A DNA stretch of 23,082 nt from contig JAGCIP010000108.1 of the NCBI GenBank assembly GCA_017648525.1, positions 1 through 23,082 on the forward strand, in the 5' to 3' direction. Below, piece after piece: positions 7,670 to 15,254 of the stretch. Source of the DNA: Clostridia bacterium. Lineage in GTDB: Bacteria; Bacillota; Clostridia; Christensenellales; Borkfalkiaceae. Under the pieces are notes generated by a model. That model was given only the letters and a program-made list of their open reading frames with translations. It was not told where the DNA came from and did not search any database. The translations under genes were made by a program, and so were the position numbers. Within the stretch, counting starts at the first letter, position 1; the number at the start of each line of letters is the position of its first letter.

Positions 7670-8692
7670 TTATAAAATGAACATACTATCCCCGAACGAG
7701 AAAAACCGATATTCCATATCAACTGCCGTTTTGTATAATTCAAGAGTTTTTTCTCTGGTTGAAAGCGCAGAAACTAACATTACTAAAGTTGATTTGGGCA
7801 AGTGAAAGTTTGTTATTAACGCATCTACGCACTTAAATTTATAAGGAGGATAAATAAAAATTTCAGTATTATCTTTAATCGGTTTAACAAAGCCGTTCTC
7901 GTCCGTCGCACTTTCTAAGGTTCTAACGCTAGTTGTTCCGACCGCTATAACCCTGCGCCCTTCTTTTTTTGCCTTGTTTATTTTATCGGCTGATTTTTCG
8001 CTTATCTCGTAATATTCCGAGTGCATATGATGAGATAAAATGTCGTCTGTTTTTACAGGACGGAAAGTGCCAAGCCCAACGTGTAACAACACGTCAACAA
8101 TCTCTACGCCCATATCAAGAAGTTCTTGATTAAGTTTATCGGTAAAATGTAAACCTGCAGTCGGTGCGGCGGCAGAGCCGTCCACTTTGGCGTAAACCGT
8201 TTGATATCGCTCTTTATTTTCAAGTTTTTCAGTTATATATGGCGGTAAGGGCATTTCACCTAACCTAGAAATAATATCTTCAAACACACCGTCGAATGTA
8301 AATCTAACCTTTCTACTGCCCGTTTCTTCTATAGTTTCAAGTACGGTTAAAGAAAGTTCGTTTGATAAAACCAAAGTTGCGCCTGGCTTTGCTTTCTTTC
8401 CGGGCTTAACCAAAACTTCCCAATCGGTTAGGTTAAATCTTTTCAGCAATAAGACTTCTACCTTTCCGCCGTTTGGGGTATAGCCAAACATACGTGCAGG
8501 CAAAACACGGGTGTTGTTACGGACTAACACGTCCCCTTTTTTAAGATATTTCTTAATATCGAAAAACCGTTCGTGATAAACCTTGTCTTGCGCCCTATCG
8601 TAAACGAGCAAGCGAGAAGAATCTCTCGGCTCAACGGGGGTTTGCGCTATCAATCGTTCGGGCAAATAATAATCAAAATCACTCGTTTTCAT
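7670..8692 (-). CDS. queA: S-adenosylmethionine:tRNA ribosyltransferase-isomerase
   Basis: Transfers and isomerises the ribosyl part of SAM onto preQ1-34 in tRNA to give epoxyqueuosine. The sequence shows the family's start (M-K-T-S-D-F-D-Y-x-L-P-E-R-L-I-A-Q-x-P), R-D-S-S-R-L, N-N-T-R-V-x-P-A-R, P-T-A-G-L-H-F-T and T-N-F-H-L-P-K-S-T-L. The length of 340 aa is standard. I use the ATG at 8692; a TTG four codons earlier is possible but less likely. The start lies inside the end of ruvB (14 bp overlap), so translation is probably coupled. It sits between ruvB and tgt, a widely conserved order. Confidence 0.95.
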   Translation of the reverse strand: MKTSDFDYYLPERLIAQTPVEPRDSSRLLVYDRAQDKVYHERFFDIKKYLKKGDVLVRNNTRVLPARMFGYTPNGGKVEVLLLKRFNLTDWEVLVKPGKKAKPGATLVLSNELSLTVLETIEETGSRKVRFTFDGVFEDIISRLGEMPLPPYITEKLENKERYQTVYAKVDGSAAAPTAGLHFTDKLNQELLDMGVEIVDVLLHVGLGTFRPVKTDDILSHHMHSEYYEISEKSADKINKAKKEGRRVIAVGTTSVRTLESATDENGFVKPIKDNTEIFIYPPYKFKCVDALITNFHLPKSTLVMLVSALSTREKTLELYKTAVDMEYRFFSFGDSMFIL

Positions 8693-9728
8693 CTTTCTTT
8701 TCAAAAATAGAATATTGTTCTAATTTTCCTGCAGGCGGGGTAAGTCCTATATGTTTGTAACCACGAGAAAGCAATACTCTACCACGTGGTGTTCTTGCTA
8801 TAAATCCAAGTTGTAATAAATACGGTTCGTAAACGTCTTCAATAGTGTTTCCGTCTTCGTTAATTGTTGCGGCAAGCGTGTCTAATCCGCACGGTCCACC
8901 ACCGAATTTTTCAGCCATTGATTTAAGAAGTTTAACGTCTATCGCATCTAACCCAAGTTGGTCTATTTCAAGCATTCTGAGTGCGCCTTGTGCATCTTCT
9001 ACGGTAATTTCGTCGTGTCCTTTAACAACCGAATAATCACGTACTCTCTTTAACAATCTATTTGCAATACGTGGTGTCCCACGGCTACGTTTTGCAACTT
9101 CTTCCGCCGCCTTAGGCTGAATTTTAAGATTGAGCATTTTGGACGCACGCTCTACTATCTCTTTAAGTTCTTCGGTTGAATAGGTTTCTAATCTACAAAT
9201 AACGCCAAACCTATCACGCAAAGGCGAAGATAACATACCCGCTTTGGTCGTTGCGCCTATAAGTGTAAATTTAGGTAAGGGCAACTGAACGTTTTTAGCA
9301 GACGGGCCTTTTCCTATGATAAAGTCAAGGGTATAGTCTTCCATTGCAGGATAAAGGATTTCTTCTACGTTATGATTTAATCTATGAATTTCATCTATAA
9401 ACAATACGTCGTGCTCGTTAAGGTTGGTTAAAATAGCCGCTAAATCGCCCGCTCTTTCAATAGCAGGTCCACTAGTAATCTTTAACGCCGTGCCAAGTTC
9501 GTTTGCGATAATGTGCGCAAGGGTGGTTTTACCTAACCCCGCAGGCCCGTAAAGCAAAACGTGGTCTAACGCATCTTCTCTCATTTTTGCTGCGGCAATA
9601 CTAACGGCAAGGTTGTCTTTAACCTTGTCTTGCCCGACGTAACCGTCCATAGATTTTGGGCGGAGTACGTTTTCTATATCCCCGTCAAACTCGTTGCAGG
9701 TGCTTGTAACTAATCTTTCTTCTTCCAT
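8679..9728 (-). CDS. ruvB: Holliday junction branch migration DNA helicase RuvB
   Basis: AAA+ motor that drives branch migration of Holliday junctions with RuvA. The Walker A motif is G-P-A-G-L-G-K-T-T (61-69) and Walker B is F-I-D-E-I-H (110-115). A sensor-1/arginine-finger region reads G-A-T-T-K-A-G-M-L-S-S-P-L-R-D-R-F-G, and the C-terminal winged helix contains G-G-G-P-C-G-L-D-T-L-A. The 349 aa length is normal. It begins 3 bp after the ruvA stop and overlaps queA by 14 bp, so it is an internal gene of the ruvC-ruvA-ruvB-queA-tgt transcript. Confidence 0.97.
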   Translation of the reverse strand: MEEERLVTSTCNEFDGDIENVLRPKSMDGYVGQDKVKDNLAVSIAAAKMREDALDHVLLYGPAGLGKTTLAHIIANELGTALKITSGPAIERAGDLAAILTNLNEHDVLFIDEIHRLNHNVEEILYPAMEDYTLDFIIGKGPSAKNVQLPLPKFTLIGATTKAGMLSSPLRDRFGVICRLETYSTEELKEIVERASKMLNLKIQPKAAEEVAKRSRGTPRIANRLLKRVRDYSVVKGHDEITVEDAQGALRMLEIDQLGLDAIDVKLLKSMAEKFGGGPCGLDTLAATINEDGNTIEDVYEPYLLQLGFIARTPRGRVLLSRGYKHIGLTPPAGKLEQYSIFEKKDENE

Positions 9729-9731
9729 ATC

Positions 9732-10322
9732 CTACTTAATGTTCCTTATAGCGTAAGAAATAACTTCTTCTATCGTTTTTGCACCGAACTCGGTTGCTTG
9801 TTTAACCGCTTTCACGCATTCGGTTTTGGTAAACCCTAAACTCATAAGTGCGATAACCGCATCGTCGTTAACTTGATTGTCTTTTTCGGGCAGTTTTGTT
9901 TGAGAAACAACTTCTTCGCTATCCGCCGTAATCTTTTCCCGAAGTTCTAAAATAATGCGCTCCGCCGTCTTTTTCCCTCGCCCATTGATTGCAGAAAGCC
10001 CTTTTACGTCGCTCGTAGCAATTTTCAAGGCTAAATCGGAAAGTTTCATATTCGATAAAACGGTAATACCCATTTTTGGACCTACGCCCGAAACCGAGAT
10101 TAGTTTTAAGAACATATTTTTTTCTTCCGGACTTATAAATCCGTAAAGAGAAAGGTCGTCTTCTCTAACCGCTAAATACGTGTAAACTTCCCCCGCTTTA
10201 TCGTCAGCAAGTTTTTGATAAACAGATGCTGAACAGGTAATTTCGTAACCTATTCCGTTATTTTCGAGTAGTACCACTCCGTTTGATAAGGATAAAACTT
10301 TTCCTTTAACGTAACCTATCAT
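9732..10322 (-). CDS. ruvA: Holliday junction branch migration protein RuvA
   Basis: Binds four-way junctions as a tetramer and loads RuvB rings. The N-terminal OB-fold starts M-I-G-Y-V-K-G-K-V. Two helix-hairpin-helix motifs follow: V-S-G-V-G-P-K-M-G and I-N-G-R-G-K-K-T-A-E-R. A linker of variable sequence leads to the C-terminal three-helix domain (about 150-196) that contacts RuvB. The length of 196 aa is typical. It starts 7 bp after ruvC ends and stops 3 bp before ruvB begins. Confidence 0.96.
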   Translation of the reverse strand: MIGYVKGKVLSLSNGVVLLENNGIGYEITCSASVYQKLADDKAGEVYTYLAVREDDLSLYGFISPEEKNMFLKLISVSGVGPKMGITVLSNMKLSDLALKIATSDVKGLSAINGRGKKTAERIILELREKITADSEEVVSQTKLPEKDNQVNDDAVIALMSLGFTKTECVKAVKQATEFGAKTIEEVISYAIRNIK

Positions 10323-10329
10323 ATCTCAC

Positions 10330-10824
10330 CTATATACTGAATAATCCGCCTAATTTATTCGTTTGCGCAGGGCAAAGCGCAACTGCCAAAGCATCCGCCG
10401 CATCGTCCGGACGTGGTATTCCTTTTAATTTAAGCATTGTTTTAACCATTTGCTGGATTTGGATTTTTTCCGCCCTACCGTAACCTGTAAGTGCTTGCTT
10501 AATTTGCAAAGGCGTGTATTCAAAAATCTTTCCACACTCTTTTATTGCCGTTAAAAGAATAACACCCATAGCGTGCGCAACGGCAATACCCGTCTTAACG
10601 TTTTTAGCAAAGAATAGTTCTTCTATAGCAATTTCATCAGGCTTATATTTATCTATAATTTGTTTAACACCCTTTTCGATCATAGCAAGACGGACGGCAA
10701 GGTTTTCTTCCTTAGGAGTAGAAACTATGCCATAATCTATCATCTCCGGTTTAGAGCGTTTATCTGTTGAAATTACCCCGTAGCCTAGCGTTGCCAACCC
10801 CGGGTCAAAGCCTACTATTATCAT
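10330..10824 (-). CDS. ruvC: Crossover junction endodeoxyribonuclease RuvC
   Basis: Dimeric RNase H-fold nuclease that cuts Holliday junctions symmetrically. Four acidic active-site residues are visible: D7 in G-F-D-P-G, E68 in A-I-E-E-L-F, and D141 and D144 in D-A-A-D-A-L-A. The length of 164 aa is normal. It is the first gene of the ruvC-ruvA-ruvB-queA-tgt series. No Shine-Dalgarno is present, and the best promoter (10834-10862) would start the RNA only a few bases before the ATG, so it may be read from a leaderless or near-leaderless mRNA. Confidence 0.96.
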   Translation of the reverse strand: MIIVGFDPGLATLGYGVISTDKRSKPEMIDYGIVSTPKEENLAVRLAMIEKGVKQIIDKYKPDEIAIEELFFAKNVKTGIAVAHAMGVILLTAIKECGKIFEYTPLQIKQALTGYGRAEKIQIQQMVKTMLKLKGIPRPDDAADALAVALCPAQTNKLGGLFSI

Positions 10825-10833
10825 ATCTATATT

Positions 10834-10862
10834 ATTTTACTTTAATTTGGCAAAAAAGTCAA
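10834..10862 (-). promoter_or_regulatory. Promoter of the ruvC-ruvA-ruvB-queA-tgt operon
   Basis: Minus strand: TTGACT (10862-10857), 17 bp, TAAAAT (10839-10834). The expected start point is near 10827, only about 3 nt before the ruvC ATG at 10824. Confidence 0.7.
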
Positions 10863-10878
10863 TGAAAAGCGTAAAAAT

Positions 10879-10902
10879 AAAGGCGGTGATTTCACCGCCT
10901 TT
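10879..10902 (-). terminator. Rho-independent terminator of the HtrA-like protease gene
   Basis: A stem of up to 11 bp: AAAGGCGGTGA (10879-10889) with TCACCGCCTTT (10892-10902), followed on the minus strand by TTTATTTTT. It separates the protease gene from the ruv operon promoter. Confidence 0.85.
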
Positions 10903-10928
10903 TAATTTGTGTCGTTTATTGATTTTAG

Positions 10929-12248
10929 TTACGCTATAGATGGCGTAGCGTTAGTGTTGCAGAAAATATTTTGAACTTCAAGTTTGATTTGGCTAGTTAT
11001 TTGTTCTGACCTATAATTGTTAACAGGTCTATCTACTACTATGGTAACGGTATCGCCTAATTTTAGATACTTTTTCATAGTGTAAACGGCAGAAGACAAA
11101 CTTGCAGTTGAGTCAATATTTACTTCCTTTTTATCCGTGCCTTGATAATAAATTACCTTAGTAATTATATCTCCCGCTTTAAGTGCGGTGTCGGGATTTG
11201 CTTGGTTGCTTAAATAAGCGTTTCCACCTTCTACGATAGATTTAAGTTCAACGTAAGTACCACCAGTATAACTGTTAGACTTTTGCGTGGTAACAATACC
11301 AAGCGCCCATCTTCCTGAAACGTAACCGTAATTGCTTGCGGTTTTAGTGCCTATGAGTTGGCTTGCAATATTAACGAATCCGTTGTCAACTTCAGTATAA
11401 GTCGCCTTGTGCGGAATTGCATAGTTTATTCCGTCGTAAGATTCGTTGCCAGAGTTTGTTATGGCAATAAGTTCACCGTAATGATTAAACAAACCGCCAC
11501 CAGAACTGCCGTGATTTATTTGCACGTCAATTTGAACGAGCGACATGTACCCAACTTCGTTCAAGTACACTTCTCTATCTAAATAACTAATTATGCCCGC
11601 AGAAACGTTCATAGGCAATTTACCACTTGGATTTCCTATTGCAAACACACTTTCGCCACGGCTCATTGAATAATCAGCGTGTGGCAAATCTGATGCAACT
11701 ATTTCAGTCGGTAGAACGTTAGTCCCTTCAAGATTGAGTTTTAGAACGGCAACGTCAGACTCGGAGTCGCCACCAACTAAGGTGACTGCTTTATCGGTGT
11801 GTATAACGTTGTCGATTACCCCCTTAAACGCAAACCTATCTTGATAGTCTTCGTCAGTAAAATTTCTAGTATTTACGTCGGGAACGTAAATGGTTATATT
11901 CCCACCGTTAGCAATAACGTGATGTGCGGTTAAAATATAAAATTCGTTTTCTATAGAGTCTTCTATGTCAACTATAACACCCGAACCATAAGAAGTTGAA
12001 CTTTCATATTTCATTTCGATAGCAACCACCGAACGCTCTACCATTTTAACGGCTTCCGTGCGGGTAAGTTCTTTTCTTGTTTCTTTCGCCTGCGTTTTGA
12101 AAACTACAGATTGTGCAGAAACTACTGAATCGGGAACGTCGTTACCACCAGTATTTTCTGGTTTTTCAAACATTTGACAACCTGCAAAAGATAAAACCAA
12201 AATTAAAACGACAAGCGACGCTGTAAATCTATGGAAAAACTTTTTCAT
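10929..12248 (-). CDS. HtrA/DegP-like trypsin-type serine protease, predicted lipoprotein
   Basis: A secreted, membrane-tethered serine protease of the HtrA type, probably for envelope protein quality control. A basic n-region, a hydrophobic helix and the lipobox F-A-G-C (C24) predict lipoprotein processing. The chymotrypsin-fold triad is visible: H110 in L-T-A-H-H-V-I, D165 in S-D-V-A-V-L-K and S249 in H-G-S-S-G-G-G-L-F. The usual G-N-S-G-G is G-S-S-G-G here. A PDZ-like region follows at about 310-415, with L-K-A-G-D-I-I and an S-S-A-V-Y-T-M-K segment. The length of 439 aa fits HtrA proteins. Typical HtrAs of Gram-positives use a transmembrane anchor, so the lipid anchor is a variation. AGGAGG precedes the ATG. 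It lies between yebC and ruvC, with terminators on both sides, so it is its own transcription unit. Confidence 0.9.
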   Translation of the reverse strand: MKKFFHRFTASLVVLILVLSFAGCQMFEKPENTGGNDVPDSVVSAQSVVFKTQAKETRKELTRTEAVKMVERSVVAIEMKYESSTSYGSGVIVDIEDSIENEFYILTAHHVIANGGNITIYVPDVNTRNFTDEDYQDRFAFKGVIDNVIHTDKAVTLVGGDSESDVAVLKLNLEGTNVLPTEIVASDLPHADYSMSRGESVFAIGNPSGKLPMNVSAGIISYLDREVYLNEVGYMSLVQIDVQINHGSSGGGLFNHYGELIAITNSGNESYDGINYAIPHKATYTEVDNGFVNIASQLIGTKTASNYGYVSGRWALGIVTTQKSNSYTGGTYVELKSIVEGGNAYLSNQANPDTALKAGDIITKVIYYQGTDKKEVNIDSTASLSSAVYTMKKYLKLGDTVTIVVDRPVNNYRSEQITSQIKLEVQNIFCNTNATPSIA

Positions 12249-12276
12249 TATTTTCCTCCTAAGCCTTCTTTTCTTT

Positions 12277-12285
12277 ATTCTATCA
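12277..12285 (-). promoter_or_regulatory. Possible extended -10 promoter of the protease gene
   Basis: The minus strand reads TGATAGAAT, an extended -10 (TGn-TAGAAT), about 28 bp before the ATG. No convincing -35 box is found at 16-18 bp. Confidence 0.4.
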
Positions 12286-12338
12286 CATTTTTATTGAAAA
12301 TATCTTAATTTTTTTAAATTTCCTAAAATGTAAAAGAA

Positions 12339-12360
12339 AAAGGGGTTACAAAACCCCTTT
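12339..12360 (-). terminator. Terminator-like hairpin upstream of the protease gene
   Basis: A perfect 9 bp stem AAAGGGGTT (12339-12347) / AACCCCTTT (12352-12360) with a 4-nt loop. The minus strand continues TTCTTTT. It is the second such hairpin after yebC and precedes the protease promoter. Confidence 0.65.
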
Positions 12361-12490
12361 CCCACTCCGATTTGATACGGAGTGAAGGGAAATTTTAACA
12401 AAAATTAAAAAGTATTCAACTGCCGTATAAAACGGAAATATTTTAACGGCAGTAATTTAACGGTAATTTGCGGATAATCATTATTAAAAA
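12361..12490. other. Gene-free hairpin-rich spacer
   Basis: No ORF is supported here. Two more inverted repeats are present: CACTCCG (12363-12369) with CGGAGTG (12378-12384), and ACTGCCGT (12419-12426) with ACGGCAGT (12446-12453), which has a 19-nt loop. With the flanking hairpins at 12339-12360 and 12496-12531 there are four hairpins in about 190 bp, more than terminators alone require. Confidence 0.5.
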
Positions 12491-12495
12491 AATCA

Positions 12496-12531
12496 CCTTA
12501 CCGCCGATACTTTAAGTATAGGCAAGTAAGG
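12496..12531 (-). terminator. Rho-independent terminator of trmH-yebC
   Basis: CCTTAC (12496-12501) pairs with GTAAGG (12526-12531), then GCC/GGC (12503-12505 with 12521-12523) and ATAC/GTAT inside. The minus strand continues TGATTTTTTT. It lies 24 bp after the yebC stop. Confidence 0.8.
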
Positions 12532-12554
12532 CAAATTTATACAGGGTTATAAAA

Positions 12555-13292
12555 TTATTCTTCGTCCTCGTCGGGTAAATCTACGTTATGATATACGTTT
12601 TGAACGTCGTCAAGGTCTTCAAGTGCATCAACGAGTTTCTTGAATTTAACTAAATCTTCTGCCGACAACGTAATTTTGTTTTGCGGTAACATTTCCACTT
12701 GCGCAGAGAAGAAGTTAAGTCCTTTGTCTTCAAGATATTTTCTTACGGTTGAAAAATTTGCAACCGAAGTGTTCACAACGAAAGCGTCGTCTTCAACGAT
12801 AAAATCATCCGCACCAGCGTCTAAAGCGTATTCCATAACTTGGTCTTCGTCAAGCGCAGGCGTTCTTTCAATAACGATAACGCCCGTGTTAGAGAAAGTG
12901 AAAGAAACGCAACCAGAGTTACCAAGTGAGCCACCGTGCTTTCTCATTGCAGTACGAACGTAATCTACCGTACGGTTTTTATTGTCGGTAAGCGCCTTTA
13001 TGATAACGGCACTTCCCGCAGGGCCGTAACCTTCGTAAGTCAATTCTTCGTAATTATCACCCGAAAGTTCGCCAGCAGCCTTTGCAATACATCTTTTAAT
13101 GTTATCGTTGGGCATATTTACCGCTCTTGCTTTTGCAATAGCGTCTGCTAATTTACTGTTGGTGTTTGGGTCGGGATTGCTTTTTGCCGCAACGGCAATT
13201 TCTCTACCAACTTTCGTAAAGATTTTACCTTTTGCAGCATCAGTTTTTGCCTTTTTTACGGCGATATTCGCCGCATGGGAATGTCCTGACAT
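12555..13292 (-). CDS. yebC: YebC/TACO1/PmpR family protein
   Basis: A cytosolic member of the YebC/TACO1 family, long annotated as transcriptional regulators and more recently tied to translation at difficult sequences such as proline runs. The N-terminus follows the family pattern M-S-G-H-S-x-x-A-N-I-x-x-K-K-A-K-T-D-A-A-K-G-K, although the usual Lys-Trp after S-G-H-S is His-Ala here. Later blocks are N-M-P-N-D-N-I, Y-E-G-Y-G-P-A-G and N-R-T-V-D-Y-V-R. The C-terminus is acidic (D-E-D-E-E). The length of 245 aa is normal. AAGGAG precedes the ATG. It follows the SpoU-family methyltransferase by 29 bp. In many bacteria yebC directly precedes ruvC; here the protease gene intervenes. Confidence 0.95.
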   Translation of the reverse strand: MSGHSHAANIAVKKAKTDAAKGKIFTKVGREIAVAAKSNPDPNTNSKLADAIAKARAVNMPNDNIKRCIAKAAGELSGDNYEELTYEGYGPAGSAVIIKALTDNKNRTVDYVRTAMRKHGGSLGNSGCVSFTFSNTGVIVIERTPALDEDQVMEYALDAGADDFIVEDDAFVVNTSVANFSTVRKYLEDKGLNFFSAQVEMLPQNKITLSAEDLVKFKKLVDALEDLDDVQNVYHNVDLPDEDEE

Positions 13293-13321
13293 ATTTTTTC
13301 TCCTTAAATCCTAGGTAATTA

Positions 13322-14059
13322 TTATAAAACTCTATTTTTTAGCGTGTACATCAAAAGCCCTGCAGAAACGGCCGCATTAAGACTTTCCATATCGTTTTGC
13401 ATAGGTATACTCACGGTTTTATACGCTCTTTCTCTCAACTGTTTACTAACGCCGTGTCCCTCATTGCCGATTACTAAACAAAATTCTTTAGGGCAATCAC
13501 ATTCAAAAAGATTTTCTCCGTTCATATCCGCAACGATTATAGGTAAATTTATCAAAGAAATCAATTCTTCTCTATTTGCACGTACTGTTTTAATGCGGAA
13601 AACCCCACCCATACTGGCTCTAACCGCTTTTGGCGAAAAGGGGTCTGCCGAATCTTCGGTCATATACACGGTATCGTAACCAGATGCAACGGCAGTTCTA
13701 ATTACAGCACCCATATTAGACGGGTCTGCAACGCCGTCTAAAAGAATACAACTATCCTTAACCGAAAGTTTTTCTTCCTTTGGCTTTTCTATAATTGCAA
13801 GCACGCCTTGTGGAGTTACTTCCGTGGTAATATACTCAAAAACTTCTTGAGAAACGCTTTCAACTCTTACTCCCTGTGTGGAAAGATTTGCAAGCACACT
13901 CTCCGTTCCTACCACGGCAATAACGGGCAAATTTAGCGCAAGCGCTTCCTTTACGAGTTTAACGCCTTCAACTATATACTGGTTAAGCCTATCACGAAAC
14001 TTTTTATCCGCTAACGAGCGAATTTGTTTAATTAGAGAGTTTTGTTTTGATGTTATCAT
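13322..14059 (-). CDS. SpoU/TrmH-family (SPOUT) RNA 2'-O-methyltransferase
   Basis: Predicted SAM-dependent 2'-O-ribose methyltransferase acting on rRNA or tRNA. The N-terminal substrate-binding region (M-I-T-S-K-Q-N-S, then Y-I-V-E-G) is like that of RlmB/TrmH-type enzymes. The three SpoU knot motifs are present: L-D-G-V-A-D-P-S-N-M-G-A-V-I-R-T-A, L-V-I-G-N-E-G-H-G-V-S, and V-S-I-P-M-x-N-D-M-E-S-L-N-A-A-V-S-A-G. The length of 245 aa fits. No clear Shine-Dalgarno precedes the ATG, but the N-terminus matches the family start. It is often found near rplT in Gram-positives. Here it is separated from rplT by a hairpin terminator and is followed by yebC. The exact target nucleotide cannot be told. 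Confidence 0.9.
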   Translation of the reverse strand: MITSKQNSLIKQIRSLADKKFRDRLNQYIVEGVKLVKEALALNLPVIAVVGTESVLANLSTQGVRVESVSQEVFEYITTEVTPQGVLAIIEKPKEEKLSVKDSCILLDGVADPSNMGAVIRTAVASGYDTVYMTEDSADPFSPKAVRASMGGVFRIKTVRANREELISLINLPIIVADMNGENLFECDCPKEFCLVIGNEGHGVSKQLRERAYKTVSIPMQNDMESLNAAVSAGLLMYTLKNRVL

Positions 14060-14099
14060 ACTATTTTTGTTAGATTACACATAATGCATAATCTCAAAT

Positions 14100-14127
14100 A
14101 AAGCCTATCTTATACAAGGTAGGCTTT
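14100..14127 (-). terminator. Terminator of the infC-rpmI-rplT operon
   Basis: A 12 bp stem with one wobble: 14100-14111 pairs with 14116-14127 (core AAGCCTA/TAGGCTT), loop ATAC. The minus strand continues ATTTG. The U-tract is short, so some read-through into the methyltransferase gene is likely. Confidence 0.65.
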
Positions 14128-14139
14128 AAGTGTTATAAT

Positions 14140-14490
14140 TTAGATGCTTGCTTTTGCCTTTTCGCAAAGAGTGGTGAAAGCAGCTGCGTCTGAAACAGCA
14201 ATTTCAGCAAGAACTTTTCTGTTAAGTTCAATGCCAGCCTTCTTCAAGCCGAACATCAATTTGCTGTATGAAAGACCGTTAAGTCTTGCAGCAGCGTTAA
14301 TTCTTGCAATCCAAAGTGAACGGAAATCTCTCTTTTTCGCCTTTCTACCAACGTAAGCGTAAAGTTGAGCTTTCATTACGGCTTCACGTGCTACTCTATA
14401 TCTTTTACTTCTTCCACCAAAGTATCCTTTAGCAAGTTTTAAAATTTTTCTACGCTTTTTAACAGCGTTAACTCCTCTTTTAATACGCAT
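14140..14490 (-). CDS. rplT: 50S ribosomal protein L20
   Basis: 23S rRNA-binding protein needed early in large-subunit assembly, and in Bacillus the repressor of its own operon. The signature runs from R-I-K-R-G-V-N-A-x-K-K-R-R-K-I-L-K through A-K-G-Y-F-G-G-R-S-K, R-K-A-K-K-R-D-F-R-S-L-W-I and I-N-A-A-A-R. The length of 116 aa is normal. AAGGAG precedes the ATG. It is third in infC-rpmI-rplT, 18 bp after rpmI, and ends just before the operon terminator. Confidence 0.98.
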   Translation of the reverse strand: MRIKRGVNAVKKRRKILKLAKGYFGGRSKRYRVAREAVMKAQLYAYVGRKAKKRDFRSLWIARINAAARLNGLSYSKLMFGLKKAGIELNRKVLAEIAVSDAAAFTTLCEKAKASI

Positions 14491-14508
14491 AATTCAATCT
14501 CCTTTTGC

Positions 14509-14706
14509 TTACTTGTTGTAAATGAGCGTTTGAACGGTCTTTTGTTGAGTGGTGTCTACGTACGCACCAGCGCAAAGACGGTTCTTTCTCTTTCTATCTT
14601 TCTTGGTAAGAATGTGGTTTTTACCCGAACAAGCTCTTTTAATCTTGCCGGTCGCGGTTACTTTGAAACGTTTTTTAGCCGCACTTTTGGTTTTCATTTT
14701 AGGCAT
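14509..14706 (-). CDS. rpmI: 50S ribosomal protein L35
   Basis: Small basic large-subunit protein. The sequence starts P-K-M-K-T-K-S-A-A-K-K-R-F-K-V-T and has the conserved H-I-L-T-K-K and K-R-K-N-R-L. The length of 65 aa is exactly usual. GGAGG precedes the ATG, and it lies 35 bp after infC. Confidence 0.98.
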   Translation of the reverse strand: MPKMKTKSAAKKRFKVTATGKIKRACSGKNHILTKKDRKRKNRLCAGAYVDTTQQKTVQTLIYNK

Positions 14707-14741
14707 ATCTATATCCTCCGTTTGTTTTTTCTAAATTTAAT

Positions 14742-15254
14742 TTACGCTTTCGCTGGGGCAAGCATCATCCAAATGTTCCTGCCTTCGGTAAGCGGTGGTT
14801 TTTCCATAACGCCAACTTCTTTGACTAATTCAAAAAATCTTTTCATAACGTCAAGCGCAAGTTCTGCGTGTGCCATTTGTCTACCACGAAGTCTTATGGA
14901 AATTTTAACCTTGTTGCCCGCCGTCAAAAACTTTTGAGTTTGCTTTGCCTTAATGTTAAGGTCGCCAACGTCAATGGTCATTGACAAGCCAACTTCTTTG
15001 ATTTCCACAACCTTTTGGTTCTTTTTGGCTTCTTTTGCTTTCTTTTTTTGTTCAAAAAGATATTTCCCGTAATTCATTACTTTACATACGGGCGGATTTG
15101 CGTTAGGCGAAATTTTCACCAAGTCAAGTCCTGCTTCTTCTGCGATTCTTAACGCTTCTTTAGAAGATACGATACCGAGTTGTTCACCCGTTTCGCCTAT
15201 AAGACGAACTTCTCTATCACGAATCTCTGCGTTAATAAAATGTTCCTTTTTAAT
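14742..15254 (-). CDS. infC: Translation initiation factor IF-3, AUU start codon
   Basis: Binds the 30S subunit, prevents premature 50S joining and checks start codon-initiator tRNA pairing. From GTG at 15122 only 126 residues would be read and the N-terminal domain would be cut. The frame continues upstream with the typical F-I-N-x-x-I-R-x-R-E-V-R-L-I and E-A-L-x-I-A segments, up to an in-frame stop at 15261-15263. Between them no ATG, GTG or TTG fits. An ATT at 15254-15252 has AGAGGT nine bases upstream and gives a 170-residue protein beginning M-K-K-E-H-F-I-N, matching IF-3 length (~170-180). AUU (or another rare AUN codon) is the known infC start in many bacteria and allows IF-3 to repress its own translation. 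First gene of infC-rpmI-rplT. Confidence 0.93.
   Translation of the reverse strand: MKKEHFINAEIRDREVRLIGETGEQLGIVSSKEALRIAEEAGLDLVKISPNANPPVCKVMNYGKYLFEQKKKAKEAKKNQKVVEIKEVGLSMTIDVGDLNIKAKQTQKFLTAGNKVKISIRLRGRQMAHAELALDVMKRFFELVKEVGVMEKPPLTEGRNIWMMLAPAKA

Noticed and set aside
7630..7743. Longer N-terminus for tgt
   Set aside because: The extra 38 residues run into queA in another frame and do not resemble TGT; the M-E-K-F start gives the normal length.
12418..12430. AACTGCCGT words near 7721, 12418 and 20270 as a dispersed repeat
   Set aside because: The match is only about 9-12 bases, lies in coding sequence in two cases and does not extend further; chance is the simplest explanation.
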